DNA of 31,244 nt from the NCBI GenBank assembly GCA_014896635.1, contig JADBKA010000028.1, forward strand, positions 1 to 31,244, read 5' to 3'. The notes beneath the pieces are model-generated. The model saw nothing but the letters and a program-made list of their open reading frames with translations, had not been told where the DNA came from and searched no databases. How positions within the stretch are numbered: the stretch's first letter is position 1; each line of letters opens with the position of its first letter. The translations under genes and the position numbers were made by a program. Of the stretch, positions 1 through 9,025 are shown piece after piece. This DNA comes from Ktedonobacteraceae bacterium. GTDB taxonomy: Bacteria; Chloroflexota; Ktedonobacteria; Ktedonobacterales; Ktedonobacteraceae.

Positions 1-1
1 T

Positions 2-1219
2 CTACTCGCATCCAGCTCAGCCGGGCAGGCAGAGACAGGCAAACGAACGAGCAGCGTTCCCTTACGTATTTTCGCCGCATGTTTTACATCTATTATGATT
101 TCTGTCCATTACACTAACTACAGCCCGCTCATCGACACATTGAAAACCGAACTGCATATTAGCAGTGGACAGGTTGGTCTTTTCTCAACGCTGCTCTTCC
201 TTGGACTTACAGTCGCTTATCTGCCCGCTGGTCTGCTTGTAGATCGTTTTGGCACACGCGCCGTTTTAATTGGCGCGACGGCGCTTGCCACTGTGAGTGG
301 CGTTGTGCTGCCACTCGTCCCCAGTCTCTCATGGCTGCTGGCCTGCCGCTTCCTGGTCGGAGTGGGGACTGGAGCGGCATTTATCGCCGGGGCTGGAGTA
401 GCGGCGAGCCTGGGGCGCCATGCTTCGCTTGCACAAGGACTGTACGGCGGTGCGATCCAGATCGGATCAGGCATGGGCCTGTTAGTAACACCCGCACTGC
501 TGCATCTGTTTGGCTGGCGTGGCGCGTTCCTTTTCTGGAGTATACTCGGCATGCTCTGCACGCTCACCTGGTTTTTTGTCCATGACAATCAACAGCGGCG
601 TACCTCATCCAGCATTGACCTGAAAGCCGCTGTGCGCTCGCCTGCCGTCTGGACGCTTGGCCTGTCGCACCTGGGGACGTTCGGTCTCGGCAATGCTATC
701 GCTGCCTGGATTACCGCTTATTTGATTTACCAGTATGGACTCCCTCTGGCGCTGGCAGCTACTATCGGCTCGTTCATGCTGCTGACCGGCGTAATTTTCC
801 GTCCCCTGGGTGGTATCGTGCTGGCACGCAGAATCATTGGCGCCATTCCGCTACTGCGCATGGGAACCATCATGGGGAGTCTGGGGGTCATCCTGCTCGC
901 GCTCCCGCTGCGGTCGTCAGCCCTCGCAGCAACCGGCCTGGCGCTCATTACCATCGGCAGCACAACACCCTACGCATCTGTCTTCAATTCTGCTGCCAAC
1001 CTGCGCAACGTCGGCAAAGGAGTAGCCCAGGGCTTTCTCAGCGTGCTCGCCAGTCCAACGGTCATCCTGGGACCGCCCCTGATTGGCCTGCTTGTAGACC
1101 ATACAGGCAGCTTCACACTCGCTTTCGGCTCGATTCTCCTGTTTGGTTGCGTGGCTATTACCTCATCGCTGCTAGCCGGGCCGGCAGTCAAACGTGAATC
1201 GCTGGCATCAGAGACCTGA
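2..1219 (+). CDS. MFS transporter, 5' end outside window
   Basis: This is a major facilitator superfamily permease of the inner membrane; the substrate is unknown. The reading frame is open without a stop from base 2, and the residues just before the Met at base 95 (around RIFAACFTSIM) look like the start of the first membrane helix. The ATG at 95 is therefore probably internal and the gene begins upstream of the window. About 405 residues are visible. The loop between helices 2 and 3 carries the MFS signature G-L-L-V-D-R-F-G-T-R, and hydrophobic helices alternate with short loops to the C-terminus, including the second-half repeat. The overall look is that of a CynX/NarK-like anion or small-molecule transporter, but this is weak. 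It is followed by 225 bases before pgmB, so a role in disaccharide uptake is possible but unproven. Confidence 0.85.
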   Translation, partial: LLASSSAGQAETGKRTSSVPLRIFAACFTSIMISVHYTNYSPLIDTLKTELHISSGQVGLFSTLLFLGLTVAYLPAGLLVDRFGTRAVLIGATALATVSGVVLPLVPSLSWLLACRFLVGVGTGAAFIAGAGVAASLGRHASLAQGLYGGAIQIGSGMGLLVTPALLHLFGWRGAFLFWSILGMLCTLTWFFVHDNQQRRTSSSIDLKAAVRSPAVWTLGLSHLGTFGLGNAIAAWITAYLIYQYGLPLALAATIGSFMLLTGVIFRPLGGIVLARRIIGAIPLLRMGTIMGSLGVILLALPLRSSALAATGLALITIGSTTPYASVFNSAANLRNVGKGVAQGFLSVLASPTVILGPPLIGLLVDHTGSFTLAFGSILLFGCVAITSSLLAGPAVKRESLASET

Positions 1220-1264
1220 GAATTTACGCTGTCACAACGTTTTCCTAACATAGACATAATCGCT

Positions 1265-1286
1265 GTATAACTATAGCATGTTATAC
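1265..1286. promoter_or_regulatory. Inverted repeat, possible operator before pgmB
   Basis: Two perfect 7-base arms, GTATAAC at 1265-1271 and GTTATAC at 1280-1286, flank an 8-base centre in the gap between the MFS gene and pgmB. The size and spacing fit a dimeric repressor site that could control the pgmB-GH65 pair. No regulator gene is adjacent and no clear -35/-10 pair was seen, so the function is a guess. Confidence 0.3.
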
Positions 1287-1444
1287 TGTGAGGAACAGAA
1301 TCTACGGCTTATGCCCACTAGCCAGTAAGAGCGAATCTGGCTCAACCTGTATCCTGTACTCAACCAGGCTCGTTATTGAAATAAAGGCGTAATCCGCCAG
1401 AAATAGACAAAACAATATATCCTACAAGGAGAATATACACACTC

Positions 1445-2089
1445 ATGCAGAAACCAGCGGCAATTATCTTTGACCTGGACGGCGTGCTGACCGACACATC
1501 CGAATACCATTACCAGGCCTGGAAGCACCTGGCCGACGACGAGGGCATCCCCTTTACACGTGAAGAGAATGACGCTCATCTACGCGGTGTGGGACGGCGT
1601 GAATCTCTGGCGTATATCATCCGGGGCCGCCACTACAGCGAAGCCCAGATCCAGGAGATGATGGATCGCAAAAACCGTTACTATAATGAACTGATTCACC
1701 ACATGAGTCCACAAGATCTTGTTGAGGGCGGCAGGGCCTTGCTCGACGCGATCAGAGCCGCAGGTATTAAAACTGCGGTGGCTTCCGCCAGCAAAAACTG
1801 TCGTACTGTCGTAGAACGCCTGGATATCATGCACTATTTTGATGGCATCGCCGATGGCTACTGCGTCGTGAACAGCAAGCCAGCCCCTGACATCTTTGTG
1901 TACGCGGCTGGCCTGCTCAATGTCCATACGCCCGATTGCCTGGGAGTGGAAGACGCCGACGCAGGAGTCGAAGCGATTAAAAATGCTGGCATGCAGGCGC
2001 TCGGTATCGGTCCCCAGGAACGTTTTCACCGGGCGGATAAAGTCTTGCCGTCATTAGCAAACATCAGTTTACAGGAACTGCTCAACTAA
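1445..2089 (+). CDS. pgmB: Beta-phosphoglucomutase, HAD superfamily
   Basis: This cytosolic enzyme converts beta-glucose 1-phosphate to glucose 6-phosphate. The 214-residue length is normal for the family. HAD motif I is D-L-D-G at residues 10-13, where D10 is the expected aspartyl nucleophile and D12 the general acid/base. A helical cap follows (about residues 18-90), then motif II around A-S-A-S-K-N and motif IV around G-V-E-D-A-D-A-G-V-E. A Shine-Dalgarno AAGGAGA lies at 1426-1432, slightly far from the ATG. The gene lies 36 bases before a GH65 phosphorylase, the classical partner that releases beta-glucose 1-phosphate, which strongly supports the specific assignment over a generic HAD phosphatase. 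Confidence 0.88.
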   Translation: MQKPAAIIFDLDGVLTDTSEYHYQAWKHLADDEGIPFTREENDAHLRGVGRRESLAYIIRGRHYSEAQIQEMMDRKNRYYNELIHHMSPQDLVEGGRALLDAIRAAGIKTAVASASKNCRTVVERLDIMHYFDGIADGYCVVNSKPAPDIFVYAAGLLNVHTPDCLGVEDADAGVEAIKNAGMQALGIGPQERFHRADKVLPSLANISLQELLN

Positions 2090-2125
2090 AAACTGCAAAC
2101 TCTATTGCATCCAGGAGGACATCAG

Positions 2126-4390
2126 GTGAATCTATGGCAGATTAACGAAGAGCACTTCGACCCCACCCTCAAACGCATGCGCAGCCAGGAAACCGTTTAC
2201 ACTATCGGCAACGGCTACTTCTGCACACGCGGAACCTTCGAGGAAGGGTATCCTCAGAACAATCCTGCAACCCTGCTCTATGGGGTATTCGACAAGATTC
2301 CTGTGGCAAAAGAAGAACTGGCGAATGCGCCTGACTGGACGGTCATCAAATTGTTTGTCAACGGCGAACGATTCCGTCTCAATCAGGGAACACTTCTCAG
2401 CTACCACCGCTCCCTCGATATGCGGCGCGCTCTTTTGCGCCGTGACGTAGAATGGGAGAGTCCCGGTGGAGTGTGGCTACGTGTCAGCAGCGAGCGATTC
2501 GCCAGCCTGGCCGATGAACACGTCGGCGCCATCCGCTACAGCGTTACCATCATCGCCAGCAGGGATAACGCACCGGTTGAGGTCACGCTGCGCGCCTCTC
2601 TGGACAGCGCCCAGGGCAACTATGATGTCATGCACTGGGAAACTGTCGATCAGGGACATTACAATGATCTTCTCTCCTGGCTTCACAGCGTGACCCGGCA
2701 CAGTGGCGTCCATCTCGCGCAGAGCATGAGCCTCTCTACCAGCACGCCGAATTTCCGCCGTGAGATTGTGGACTCCGATGTCTCGCCCAGCATCCACCTC
2801 TACGGTTTCCTGCACCCCGGCGAGACGCTGACGACCGACAAAATTGTGGTCATGTATACCTCACGCGACGGCGTGGAGCCTGTTGCAACAGCTCTGGAGC
2901 GCCACCAGCACATTCTAGGAGCGCCCGCCCAGGTACCCGAACCCGATATACACGAAGCACTGAAAATTGAGGCCAGCCCCTCTCCTTCGCCCGCAACCAG
3001 CCATCTACAACCCTATGATCGCCTGCTTGCCAGACATACCGAGCGCTGGGACCAGTTCTGGCAGGTAGCAGATATCATCCTTGAAGGCGATGAGAAGGCT
3101 CAGGTCGCCATACGCTATAATCTGTACCAGTTGCGCATCAACGCTTCCGATCACGACAGCCGTTATAATATCGCCGCCAAAGGCATGACCGGCTTCGGCT
3201 ATCGCGGGCATGTGTTCCACGATACCGAAATTTTCATGTTGCCCTTCTTTACCTATGTTCAGCCGCATATCGCGCGTCTCCTGCTGCTTTACCGCTATCA
3301 CCTGCTGGATGCGGCGCGCAAAAAGGCGGCTAGCAACGGCTACGAGGGTGCCCAGTATCCCTGGGAGAGCACGCTGGATGGAGAGGAAGCGACTCCTTAC
3401 TCGATCATTCACCCGGAAACCGGCGAGGTCATCCCGATCCTGAACGGCTTCATCGAGTTGCATATCACCGCCAGCATTGCGCACGCCGTCTACCAATACT
3501 GGCGCATCAGCGGTGATGATGCTTTTATGCGCGACTACGGTACAGAAATGCTCCTAAGTACGGCGATGTTCTGGGCCAGTCGCGCCGAGCAGCATAGCGA
3601 GCGCGGGGATTACGAAATCACCGACGTCATCGGACCTGATGAGTGGCATGAGCATGTCAATAATAATGCGTATACTAACTACATGGCGAAGCGCAACATC
3701 GAGACGGCGCTGGAAGCGCTCGAATGGTTAAGGAACAATGATTCCGCTAAAGCAGACCAGCTCGTGCAGCAGCTCCATCTCAGCGAAACTCGACTGGCAT
3801 ACTGGCACGATGTAGCTGCGAAGATGCGCTTTCCTCAAGATCCACAAAGCGGCCTGATCGAGCAGTTTGAGGGCTTTTACCAGCTCCAACCACTTGACCA
3901 GAAGAAGTACGAAGGACGCAAAGACTCTTACCAGGGCATCATGGGCGTAGAGGAAGTGCAGAAATATCGCATTATCAAGCAGGCTGATGTTCTGATGCTG
4001 CTTACGGTGCTCGACCAGGAATTTGATCTGAGGACTAAAAAAGTGAACTGGGATTACTACTATCCGATCACCGATCACGAGTACGGTTCATCACTCACGC
4101 CGGCGCTGCACACGATCCTGGCCTGCGAACTGGGAGAAATCGAGACAGCGTACAGGCAGTTTATGCTGGGGGCGCTGGTAGATCTGGAAAACCTGCGCGG
4201 TAATACGCCCGAAGGTATCCATACGGCCTGTGCCGGTGCTGTCTGGCAGGCGGCCATCTTTGGTTTCGCCGGCCTGCGTGTCAGCGATGAGGGTTATACC
4301 ACTCATCCTGTCTGGCCCGACGGCTGGCGTCGCCTGGCCTTCAACTTTTTCCACAAAGGTCAACTCATCCACGTTGATCTCCAGCGGTAA
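2126..4390 (+). CDS. Glycoside hydrolase family 65 disaccharide phosphorylase
   Basis: A family GH65 phosphorylase (maltose, trehalose, kojibiose or nigerose type) that cleaves an alpha-glucosidic disaccharide with phosphate to give beta-glucose 1-phosphate and glucose. A GTG start at 2126 is chosen because a perfect AGGAGG lies at 2113-2118, seven bases upstream; the frame also has a TTG at 2105 that lacks a usable ribosome site. This gives 754 residues, typical for the family. The N-terminal beta-sandwich starts with W-Q-I and I-G-N-G-Y-F-x-T-R-G. The (alpha/alpha)6 catalytic domain carries I-G-P-D-E-W-H-E-H with the presumed general acid E506, then N-A-Y-T-N, and the KxxSYQGIMG-like stretch later. 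It ends with a short C-terminal beta domain. Substrate specificity cannot be read from sequence by eye. The gene is probably co-transcribed with pgmB. Confidence 0.9.
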   Translation: MNLWQINEEHFDPTLKRMRSQETVYTIGNGYFCTRGTFEEGYPQNNPATLLYGVFDKIPVAKEELANAPDWTVIKLFVNGERFRLNQGTLLSYHRSLDMRRALLRRDVEWESPGGVWLRVSSERFASLADEHVGAIRYSVTIIASRDNAPVEVTLRASLDSAQGNYDVMHWETVDQGHYNDLLSWLHSVTRHSGVHLAQSMSLSTSTPNFRREIVDSDVSPSIHLYGFLHPGETLTTDKIVVMYTSRDGVEPVATALERHQHILGAPAQVPEPDIHEALKIEASPSPSPATSHLQPYDRLLARHTERWDQFWQVADIILEGDEKAQVAIRYNLYQLRINASDHDSRYNIAAKGMTGFGYRGHVFHDTEIFMLPFFTYVQPHIARLLLLYRYHLLDAARKKAASNGYEGAQYPWESTLDGEEATPYSIIHPETGEVIPILNGFIELHITASIAHAVYQYWRISGDDAFMRDYGTEMLLSTAMFWASRAEQHSERGDYEITDVIGPDEWHEHVNNNAYTNYMAKRNIETALEALEWLRNNDSAKADQLVQQLHLSETRLAYWHDVAAKMRFPQDPQSGLIEQFEGFYQLQPLDQKKYEGRKDSYQGIMGVEEVQKYRIIKQADVLMLLTVLDQEFDLRTKKVNWDYYYPITDHEYGSSLTPALHTILACELGEIETAYRQFMLGALVDLENLRGNTPEGIHTACAGAVWQAAIFGFAGLRVSDEGYTTHPVWPDGWRRLAFNFFHKGQLIHVDLQR

Positions 4391-4541
4391 ACTTTTTCGC
4401 GGGAAGCGGGGTCCAGGGAGGGCGAATCTCCCCTGGCAGGGGTTCGGTGGGTTCCCACACAGGTGCTCCCCGAACCCCACCATAACAGATACTCTTTTTT
4501 CTTCATCATGGGAGGAAGGAAAAAAGGGTTGCTAACAGTTC
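4387..4541. repeat. Interspersed stem-loop repeat, copy 1
   Basis: A G/C-rich block directly after the GH65 stop forms two hairpins. The first pairs 4413-4420 with 4429-4436. The second pairs GGGGTTCGG at 4439-4447 with CCGAACCCC at 4470-4478. A T-run (4494-4500), an A/G-rich stretch (4511-4527) and GCTAACAGTT (4531-4540) follow. The same order of blocks occurs at 22472-22604, so this is one member of a dispersed repeat family. It may also act as a terminator for the GH65 transcript. The outer boundaries are approximate. Confidence 0.6.
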
Positions 4542-4673
4542 CCAAAAAGATACAACTATCTGATGCTATCGTGAACTATCTCTACCGATGTTCCTGGGCC
4601 AAAACACTTGCCAACAGGTACTTTTCCTGCTATCCTTTTTTCTGAGGGACAGATGTTCGTTGCAGGAGAGAAG

Positions 4674-6437
4674 ATGCGCACAAGCCATACTCACCACCCC
4701 CTCACCTATGATGTGAGACTCCCCGCCGAAGCACAGGCCGATGCGCTTCGGCTGCTTGATGCAAGTCGGGAGGTGGTCAACCAGGCGCTCACCATGCTAT
4801 GGTCGTCTCTCGATGAGTTTGGCAGTGAGCGCGCCGGGCCTGCCTGGAAGCAGGTAGGGAAGTACATGGGAAGCCCATTGCCACATGGGGATCGCCAATG
4901 GAGATGCGAGAGTGAGGTCGTTGGGCGGCTGCTGCGCCAGCAGGCTGAGCGCAAAAAAGCGTTTCTCCTGATCGCCCCGATCCTCTCTGATGGTTTTATT
5001 CGCCCGAAAACAGAAAAACGACCAGCGGGCAAAAACCGTTCGGCCATCAAGGAAGCCATCACCGCCTTGCAGAAGAGCCTGGATGAGGATGAAACCAGCT
5101 TTGTCACGCTCCAGAATGTGGTGGAGCAAGCCTGTCATTACTTTTTCCACTATGACCGCTTTCCCTCTTCTTATGAGGAACTGCAACCAGTCCCGCTGCT
5201 CAAAGTGGGGATACTGACGTATGCTGGCGACGATGGGCGCGAGAAAGGGCAAGCATACCGGCTGGCTGTGGATCTGGATGCCGGAGTGGCGCGGTTTCGC
5301 TTCCGCTACCCCGATGAGGCGGGGGTCTGGCACTGGCGCAAAGAGGACACGATCATGGCGTTGCCAGAGTGCCTCAAAGAGCGCCTGAGCGTGGGGGAGA
5401 TGATGGCTCCGACGCTGCGTGAAGAGTGTCGAGCGGATGGGGAACGTTTTGCGGTGCTGGACTTCATCGTCGAGGTGGAGAAGAAGGCGTTGCCAGCCTG
5501 GCAAAGTGTTGAGCGGGTGCTTGGGGCAGATTGGGGCGTGCATTCGTTACTTACGGCAACCGCTGTGGATGAACAGAACGTCCAGGTTGGCAGGCCATTT
5601 TTCTTGGACACTGGCAGTTTCGATGGCAAGCAAGCTCGTATCCGCCGACAAATTGACGAGTTGAAGAAAAAGGTTGCTCGCTTTGAGCAGGAACGGGATG
5701 CGTTACCCGCTGATCATCCCAAAAGCTCCTGGTATCAGGAACGACTCACTCTTTATCGCCGAGAGGTAGAGCGGTGCTGGCGCAAGTATGAACGCCGGAA
5801 TCGAGCACTGGCTCATCTTGCCAGTAATGTCTTGCTCTTGTTGTGCCAGATACACGGTTGCTCGCTCCTGTCGATGGAATCGTTAAAGACGCTGAAAACG
5901 ACTGGGCGCGGAAGAGGAGTCCGTGGAAGATGGAGAAATTATTGTAATAACTCGACGATACGTGGGGAGATTTGGCGACTCTTGCGCTACAAGTGTCATC
6001 TGATCGGCTTGCGCTTCCAGACCTGCCCGCCACGAGGCACCTCGCACACCTGTCCTCATTGTGGCAAGCCCGCGCAGACGTATCGCGAGCCTTCCCATCG
6101 CAGCGAGGCGGTCAAGTGGGGACGATGGATGTGGTGCGAAGCGTGCAACTTCAATGGCGATCGGGACTACTGCGCTTCCTTGAATATTGCCCGGCTTGGC
6201 GTCGCCTATCTCCTGCAAATGAAAACCTTGGGCAAGGCGCGATCTTGCTCGATCACTGACCCACGGGTCAAGCCTGTGTCATATACTGGCGCAGGCTCGG
6301 CGTTGCTGTTGCCGCCGACGAGTTCCCATGCTCGCCCGCATCATGCGGGAAAAATCTGTTACTACCCTGGCTGGTTTGGTTCGGCTTTCCTGCAATCGTC
6401 GCAGCCCAAAGCTGTTTTCCTGCGATTGTGTGGATAG
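4674..6437 (+). CDS. tnpB: TnpB-type RNA-guided nuclease/transposase accessory protein
   Basis: A solitary IS200/IS605-group OrfB (TnpB) protein, the family ancestral to Cas12 nucleases. The start at ATG 4674 is preferred because GGAGAG lies just upstream (4665-4670); ATG 4653 is an alternative. All three RuvC motifs are present: D286 in G-A-D-W-G-V-H, E402 in L-S-M-E-S-L, and an Asp at 496 or 498 in N-G-D-R-D-Y-C-A-S-L-N-I-A. A four-Cys zinc ribbon (T-C-P-H-C-G ... W-C-E-A-C) sits at about residues 460-494. A charged helical stretch lies between motifs I and II. At 587 residues it is longer than the usual ~400-residue TnpB. In motif III the usual D-x-N is D-Y-C, an uncommon variant. About 85 residues follow the motif and look unconserved, so the true functional end may be earlier. 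No Y1 transposase TnpA is in the window. Confidence 0.85.
   Translation: MRTSHTHHPLTYDVRLPAEAQADALRLLDASREVVNQALTMLWSSLDEFGSERAGPAWKQVGKYMGSPLPHGDRQWRCESEVVGRLLRQQAERKKAFLLIAPILSDGFIRPKTEKRPAGKNRSAIKEAITALQKSLDEDETSFVTLQNVVEQACHYFFHYDRFPSSYEELQPVPLLKVGILTYAGDDGREKGQAYRLAVDLDAGVARFRFRYPDEAGVWHWRKEDTIMALPECLKERLSVGEMMAPTLREECRADGERFAVLDFIVEVEKKALPAWQSVERVLGADWGVHSLLTATAVDEQNVQVGRPFFLDTGSFDGKQARIRRQIDELKKKVARFEQERDALPADHPKSSWYQERLTLYRREVERCWRKYERRNRALAHLASNVLLLLCQIHGCSLLSMESLKTLKTTGRGRGVRGRWRNYCNNSTIRGEIWRLLRYKCHLIGLRFQTCPPRGTSHTCPHCGKPAQTYREPSHRSEAVKWGRWMWCEACNFNGDRDYCASLNIARLGVAYLLQMKTLGKARSCSITDPRVKPVSYTGAGSALLLPPTSSHARPHHAGKICYYPGWFGSAFLQSSQPKAVFLRLCG
6335..6349 (+). other. Hairpin in the 3' end of tnpB, possible part of an omega RNA or right end
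   Basis: A 6-base stem, CCCGCA at 6335-6340 and TGCGGG at 6344-6349, closes a 3-base loop and is followed by a run of A. It lies in the poorly constrained C-terminal extension of tnpB, where the guide RNA scaffold and right end of TnpB elements normally lie. Function is inferred from position only. Confidence 0.3.
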
Positions 6438-6625
6438 TTTCATCTTGCATAGGATAGTATACACATTTAGCAACGGTTGCCTCTTAGGATAAACTCGAAT
6501 AAGGGGATTTTCCTCACAAATTCCTTGCCCTATCCTTGATGGGGGAAGTATTTCCACGTCAACGCTACCAGCAGCATGAAACAACTACCTCAGCGCCGAG
6601 GTCAAAAAAGAGAAAGGAGAGCGTA

Positions 6626-6928
6626 GTGCATCTCACACAACGCGAACAGGAAAAACTGCTTATTTTTGTCGCCGCCGAGCTGGCGCGCAAACGCCAGGCA
6701 CGCGGCCTCAAACTCAACTACCCGGAAGCTGTTGCCATTCTGACCGCTGAAATCATGGAAGCCGCGCGCGATGGTAAAAGCGTCTCCGAGATCATGACCC
6801 TCGGCACAAGTATTCTTACCCGTGAAGACGTGATGGAAGGCATTGCTGACATGATCCACGAGGTGCAGGTCGAGGCCACCTTCCCCGACGGCACAAAACT
6901 CGTCACTATTCACGATCCCATCAGATAG
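6626..6928 (+). CDS. ureA: Urease gamma subunit
   Basis: Small structural subunit of nickel urease, which hydrolyses urea to ammonia and carbamate in the cytosol. The frame is open further upstream, but the GTG at 6626 preceded by AAAGGAGA (6614-6620) gives exactly the 100 residues expected for UreA and an N-terminus ([12 protein letters not shown]) that matches the family. Conserved stretches include [19 protein letters not shown] and [13 protein letters not shown]. It is the first gene of ureA-ureB-ureC-ureG, with 22 bases to ureB. No promoter could be assigned with confidence in 6438-6625. Confidence 0.96.
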   Translation: MHLTQREQEKLLIFVAAELARKRQARGLKLNYPEAVAILTAEIMEAARDGKSVSEIMTLGTSILTREDVMEGIADMIHEVQVEATFPDGTKLVTIHDPIR

Positions 6929-6950
6929 AACGGGAAAGGAGCAGTTTTCG

Positions 6951-7286
6951 ATGAGAGCGGGAGAATATTTTCTCAACGAGGCCGCCGGTGATATCCAGGC
7001 TAATAGCGGACGCGCCACCGCGCGCATCCTGATTAAGCACAGCGGTGACCGCCCCATTCAGGTCGGCAGCCATTTCCACTTCTTCGAGGTCAACCGTACC
7101 CTGCAATTTGATCGTTCAGCCGCCTACGGCATGCGCCTGAATATTCCAGCCGGCACGGCTGTGCGCTTCGAGCCGGGCGAAGAGAAAGAGGTCAGCCTGG
7201 TGGCCTTCGGCGGCCATCGCATCGTCTACGGCCATAACGGCCAGGTCAACGGACAGCTTACCACCAGCGAGAGGAGCACACAATGA
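6951..7286 (+). CDS. ureB: Urease beta subunit
   Basis: Second structural subunit of urease, 111 residues, a normal length. The N-terminus [10 protein letters not shown], the central [11 protein letters not shown] and the [17 protein letters not shown] stretch are diagnostic. A ribosome site GGAAAGGAG lies at 6932-6940, before the ATG. The last codons overlap the ureC start (ATGA at 7283-7286), which implies translational coupling of the beta and alpha subunits. The separate gamma and beta genes are the usual bacterial three-gene arrangement rather than the fused Helicobacter or plant type. Confidence 0.96.
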   Translation: MRAGEYFLNEAAGDIQANSGRATARILIKHSGDRPIQVGSHFHFFEVNRTLQFDRSAAYGMRLNIPAGTAVRFEPGEEKEVSLVAFGGHRIVYGHNGQVNGQLTTSERSTQ

Positions 7287-9007
7287 GCCTGAACATTCCG
7301 CGCCAGACCTACGCCGATCTCTATGGACCAACCACCGGCGACCGCGTGCGCCTGGGCGATAGCGAGCTGATCATCGAGGTAGAAAAGGATTTTACCGTCT
7401 ATGGCGATGAAATCACATTCGGTGGCGGCAAGGTGATCCGCGATGGCATGGGCCAGAGCAGCCGCGCCGTCCGTGAAGCCCCTGCCGGCACACTCGATCT
7501 CGTGATCACCAATGCCCTGATCATCGACTACTGGGGGATTGTCAAAGGCGATATCGGCATTAAAGATGGACGTATCGTCAAAGTTGGCAAAGCCGGCAAT
7601 CCCGACACAATGGAGGGCGTCGATCCCTTGCTGGTCGTCGGCGCGAGTACCGAGGTCATCGCCGGCGAAAATCTGATTGTCACTCCCGGCGGCATCGACA
7701 GCCACATTCACTTTATCTCGCCGCAGCAGGTCTACGAGGCCATCTCAAACGGCATCACCACGATGATCGGCGGCGGCACCGGACCGGCCACCGGCACCAA
7801 CGCGACGACCTGCACGCCTGGCGCCTGGAATATCGCACGTATGCTCCAGGCTGCCGAAGCCTGGCCGCTCAACTTCGGCTTCCTGGGCAAAGGCAACGCC
7901 TCAACAGAGGAGCCGCTGGCCGAGCAACTGCGCGCCGGCGCTTGCGGCCTCAAGCTGCACGAGGACTGGGGAACCACGCCTGCTGCCATTGATACCTGCC
8001 TGCGCGTGGCCGACGCCTACGATGTGCAGGTTGCCATTCACACAGATACCATCAACGAAGCCGGCTTCGTCGAAGATACCATCGCCGCAATCGGCAAACG
8101 TACCATCCACACCTATCATACCGAGGGCGCTGGCGGCGGTCACGCACCGGATATCATTCGCATCGCTGCCTTCCCCAACGTCCTGCCTTCTTCTACCAAT
8201 CCCACGCGGCCCTATACCGTGAATACCATCGCCGAGCACCTGGATATGCTCATGGTCTGCCATCACCTGAATCCGCAGGTGCCGGAAGACGTGGCCTTCG
8301 CCGAGAGTCGCATCCGGCCTGAAACAATCGCTGCCGAAGATATCCTGCACGATCTGGGCGTCTTCAGCATGATGTCGAGCGATTCTCAGGCAATGGGCCG
8401 CATCGGCGAAGTTGTGACTCGCACCTGGCAGACGGCGCATAAGATGAAAGTGCAGCGTGGCCCCCTGCCACAGGATTCTGAGCGCAACGACAATTTCCGC
8501 GTCAGGCGCTATATCGCCAAATATACCATCAACCCGGCCATCACGCACGGCATCGCACAGCACATCGGCTCGATAGAGCCGGGCAAGCTGGCGGACCTGG
8601 TGCTCTGGAAACCCGCATTTTTCGGCGTCAAGCCGGAGATGGTCGTGAAAGGCGGCTTTATCGCCTGGAGCACGATGGGCGATGCCAACGCTTCTATCCC
8701 CACGCCACAGCCGGTACTCTACCGTCCCATGTTTGGCTCCTTCGGCACAGCTCCCGCCGCAACCGGCCTGACCTTCGTCTCAAAGGCGGCGCTGGAAAAC
8801 GAAATACCAATCCGCCTGAATCTGAAAAAACAGGCCATCGCCGTTGAGCGGTGCCGCGCGCTCGGTAAAGCGCATATGATTCATAACGACGCGACACCAC
8901 ACATCGAGGTTGATGCCGAAACGTATGAAGTGCGCGCTGACGGCGAACTGCTTACCTGCGAACCCGCGCAGGTACTCCCACTGGCACAGCGGTACTTTTT
9001 GTTTTAG
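7283..9007 (+). CDS. ureC: Urease alpha (catalytic) subunit
   Basis: Catalytic amidohydrolase subunit of urease with a dinuclear nickel centre, 574 residues, against about 567 in Klebsiella. All active-site residues can be placed: H141 and H143 (H-I-H), the lysine to be carbamylated K224 with H226 (G-L-K-L-H-E-D-W-G), nickel ligands H253 and H279, the mobile flap Cys-His at C326-H327 (M-V-C-H-H-L) and the Asp ligand D367 in [10 protein letters not shown]. The enzyme therefore looks intact and active. It overlaps ureB by four bases and is followed by ureG after 18 bases. Activity needs nickel insertion by UreD, UreF, UreE and UreG, of which only UreG is encoded nearby. Confidence 0.98.
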   Translation: MSLNIPRQTYADLYGPTTGDRVRLGDSELIIEVEKDFTVYGDEITFGGGKVIRDGMGQSSRAVREAPAGTLDLVITNALIIDYWGIVKGDIGIKDGRIVKVGKAGNPDTMEGVDPLLVVGASTEVIAGENLIVTPGGIDSHIHFISPQQVYEAISNGITTMIGGGTGPATGTNATTCTPGAWNIARMLQAAEAWPLNFGFLGKGNASTEEPLAEQLRAGACGLKLHEDWGTTPAAIDTCLRVADAYDVQVAIHTDTINEAGFVEDTIAAIGKRTIHTYHTEGAGGGHAPDIIRIAAFPNVLPSSTNPTRPYTVNTIAEHLDMLMVCHHLNPQVPEDVAFAESRIRPETIAAEDILHDLGVFSMMSSDSQAMGRIGEVVTRTWQTAHKMKVQRGPLPQDSERNDNFRVRRYIAKYTINPAITHGIAQHIGSIEPGKLADLVLWKPAFFGVKPEMVVKGGFIAWSTMGDANASIPTPQPVLYRPMFGSFGTAPAATGLTFVSKAALENEIPIRLNLKKQAIAVERCRALGKAHMIHNDATPHIEVDAETYEVRADGELLTCEPAQVLPLAQRYFLF

Positions 9008-9025
9008 CAGCACAGGGGAACTCTC

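Noticed and set aside
4797..5543. A 248-residue minus-strand frame opposite tnpB
   Set aside because: No motif or start signal; explained by the tnpB coding bias.
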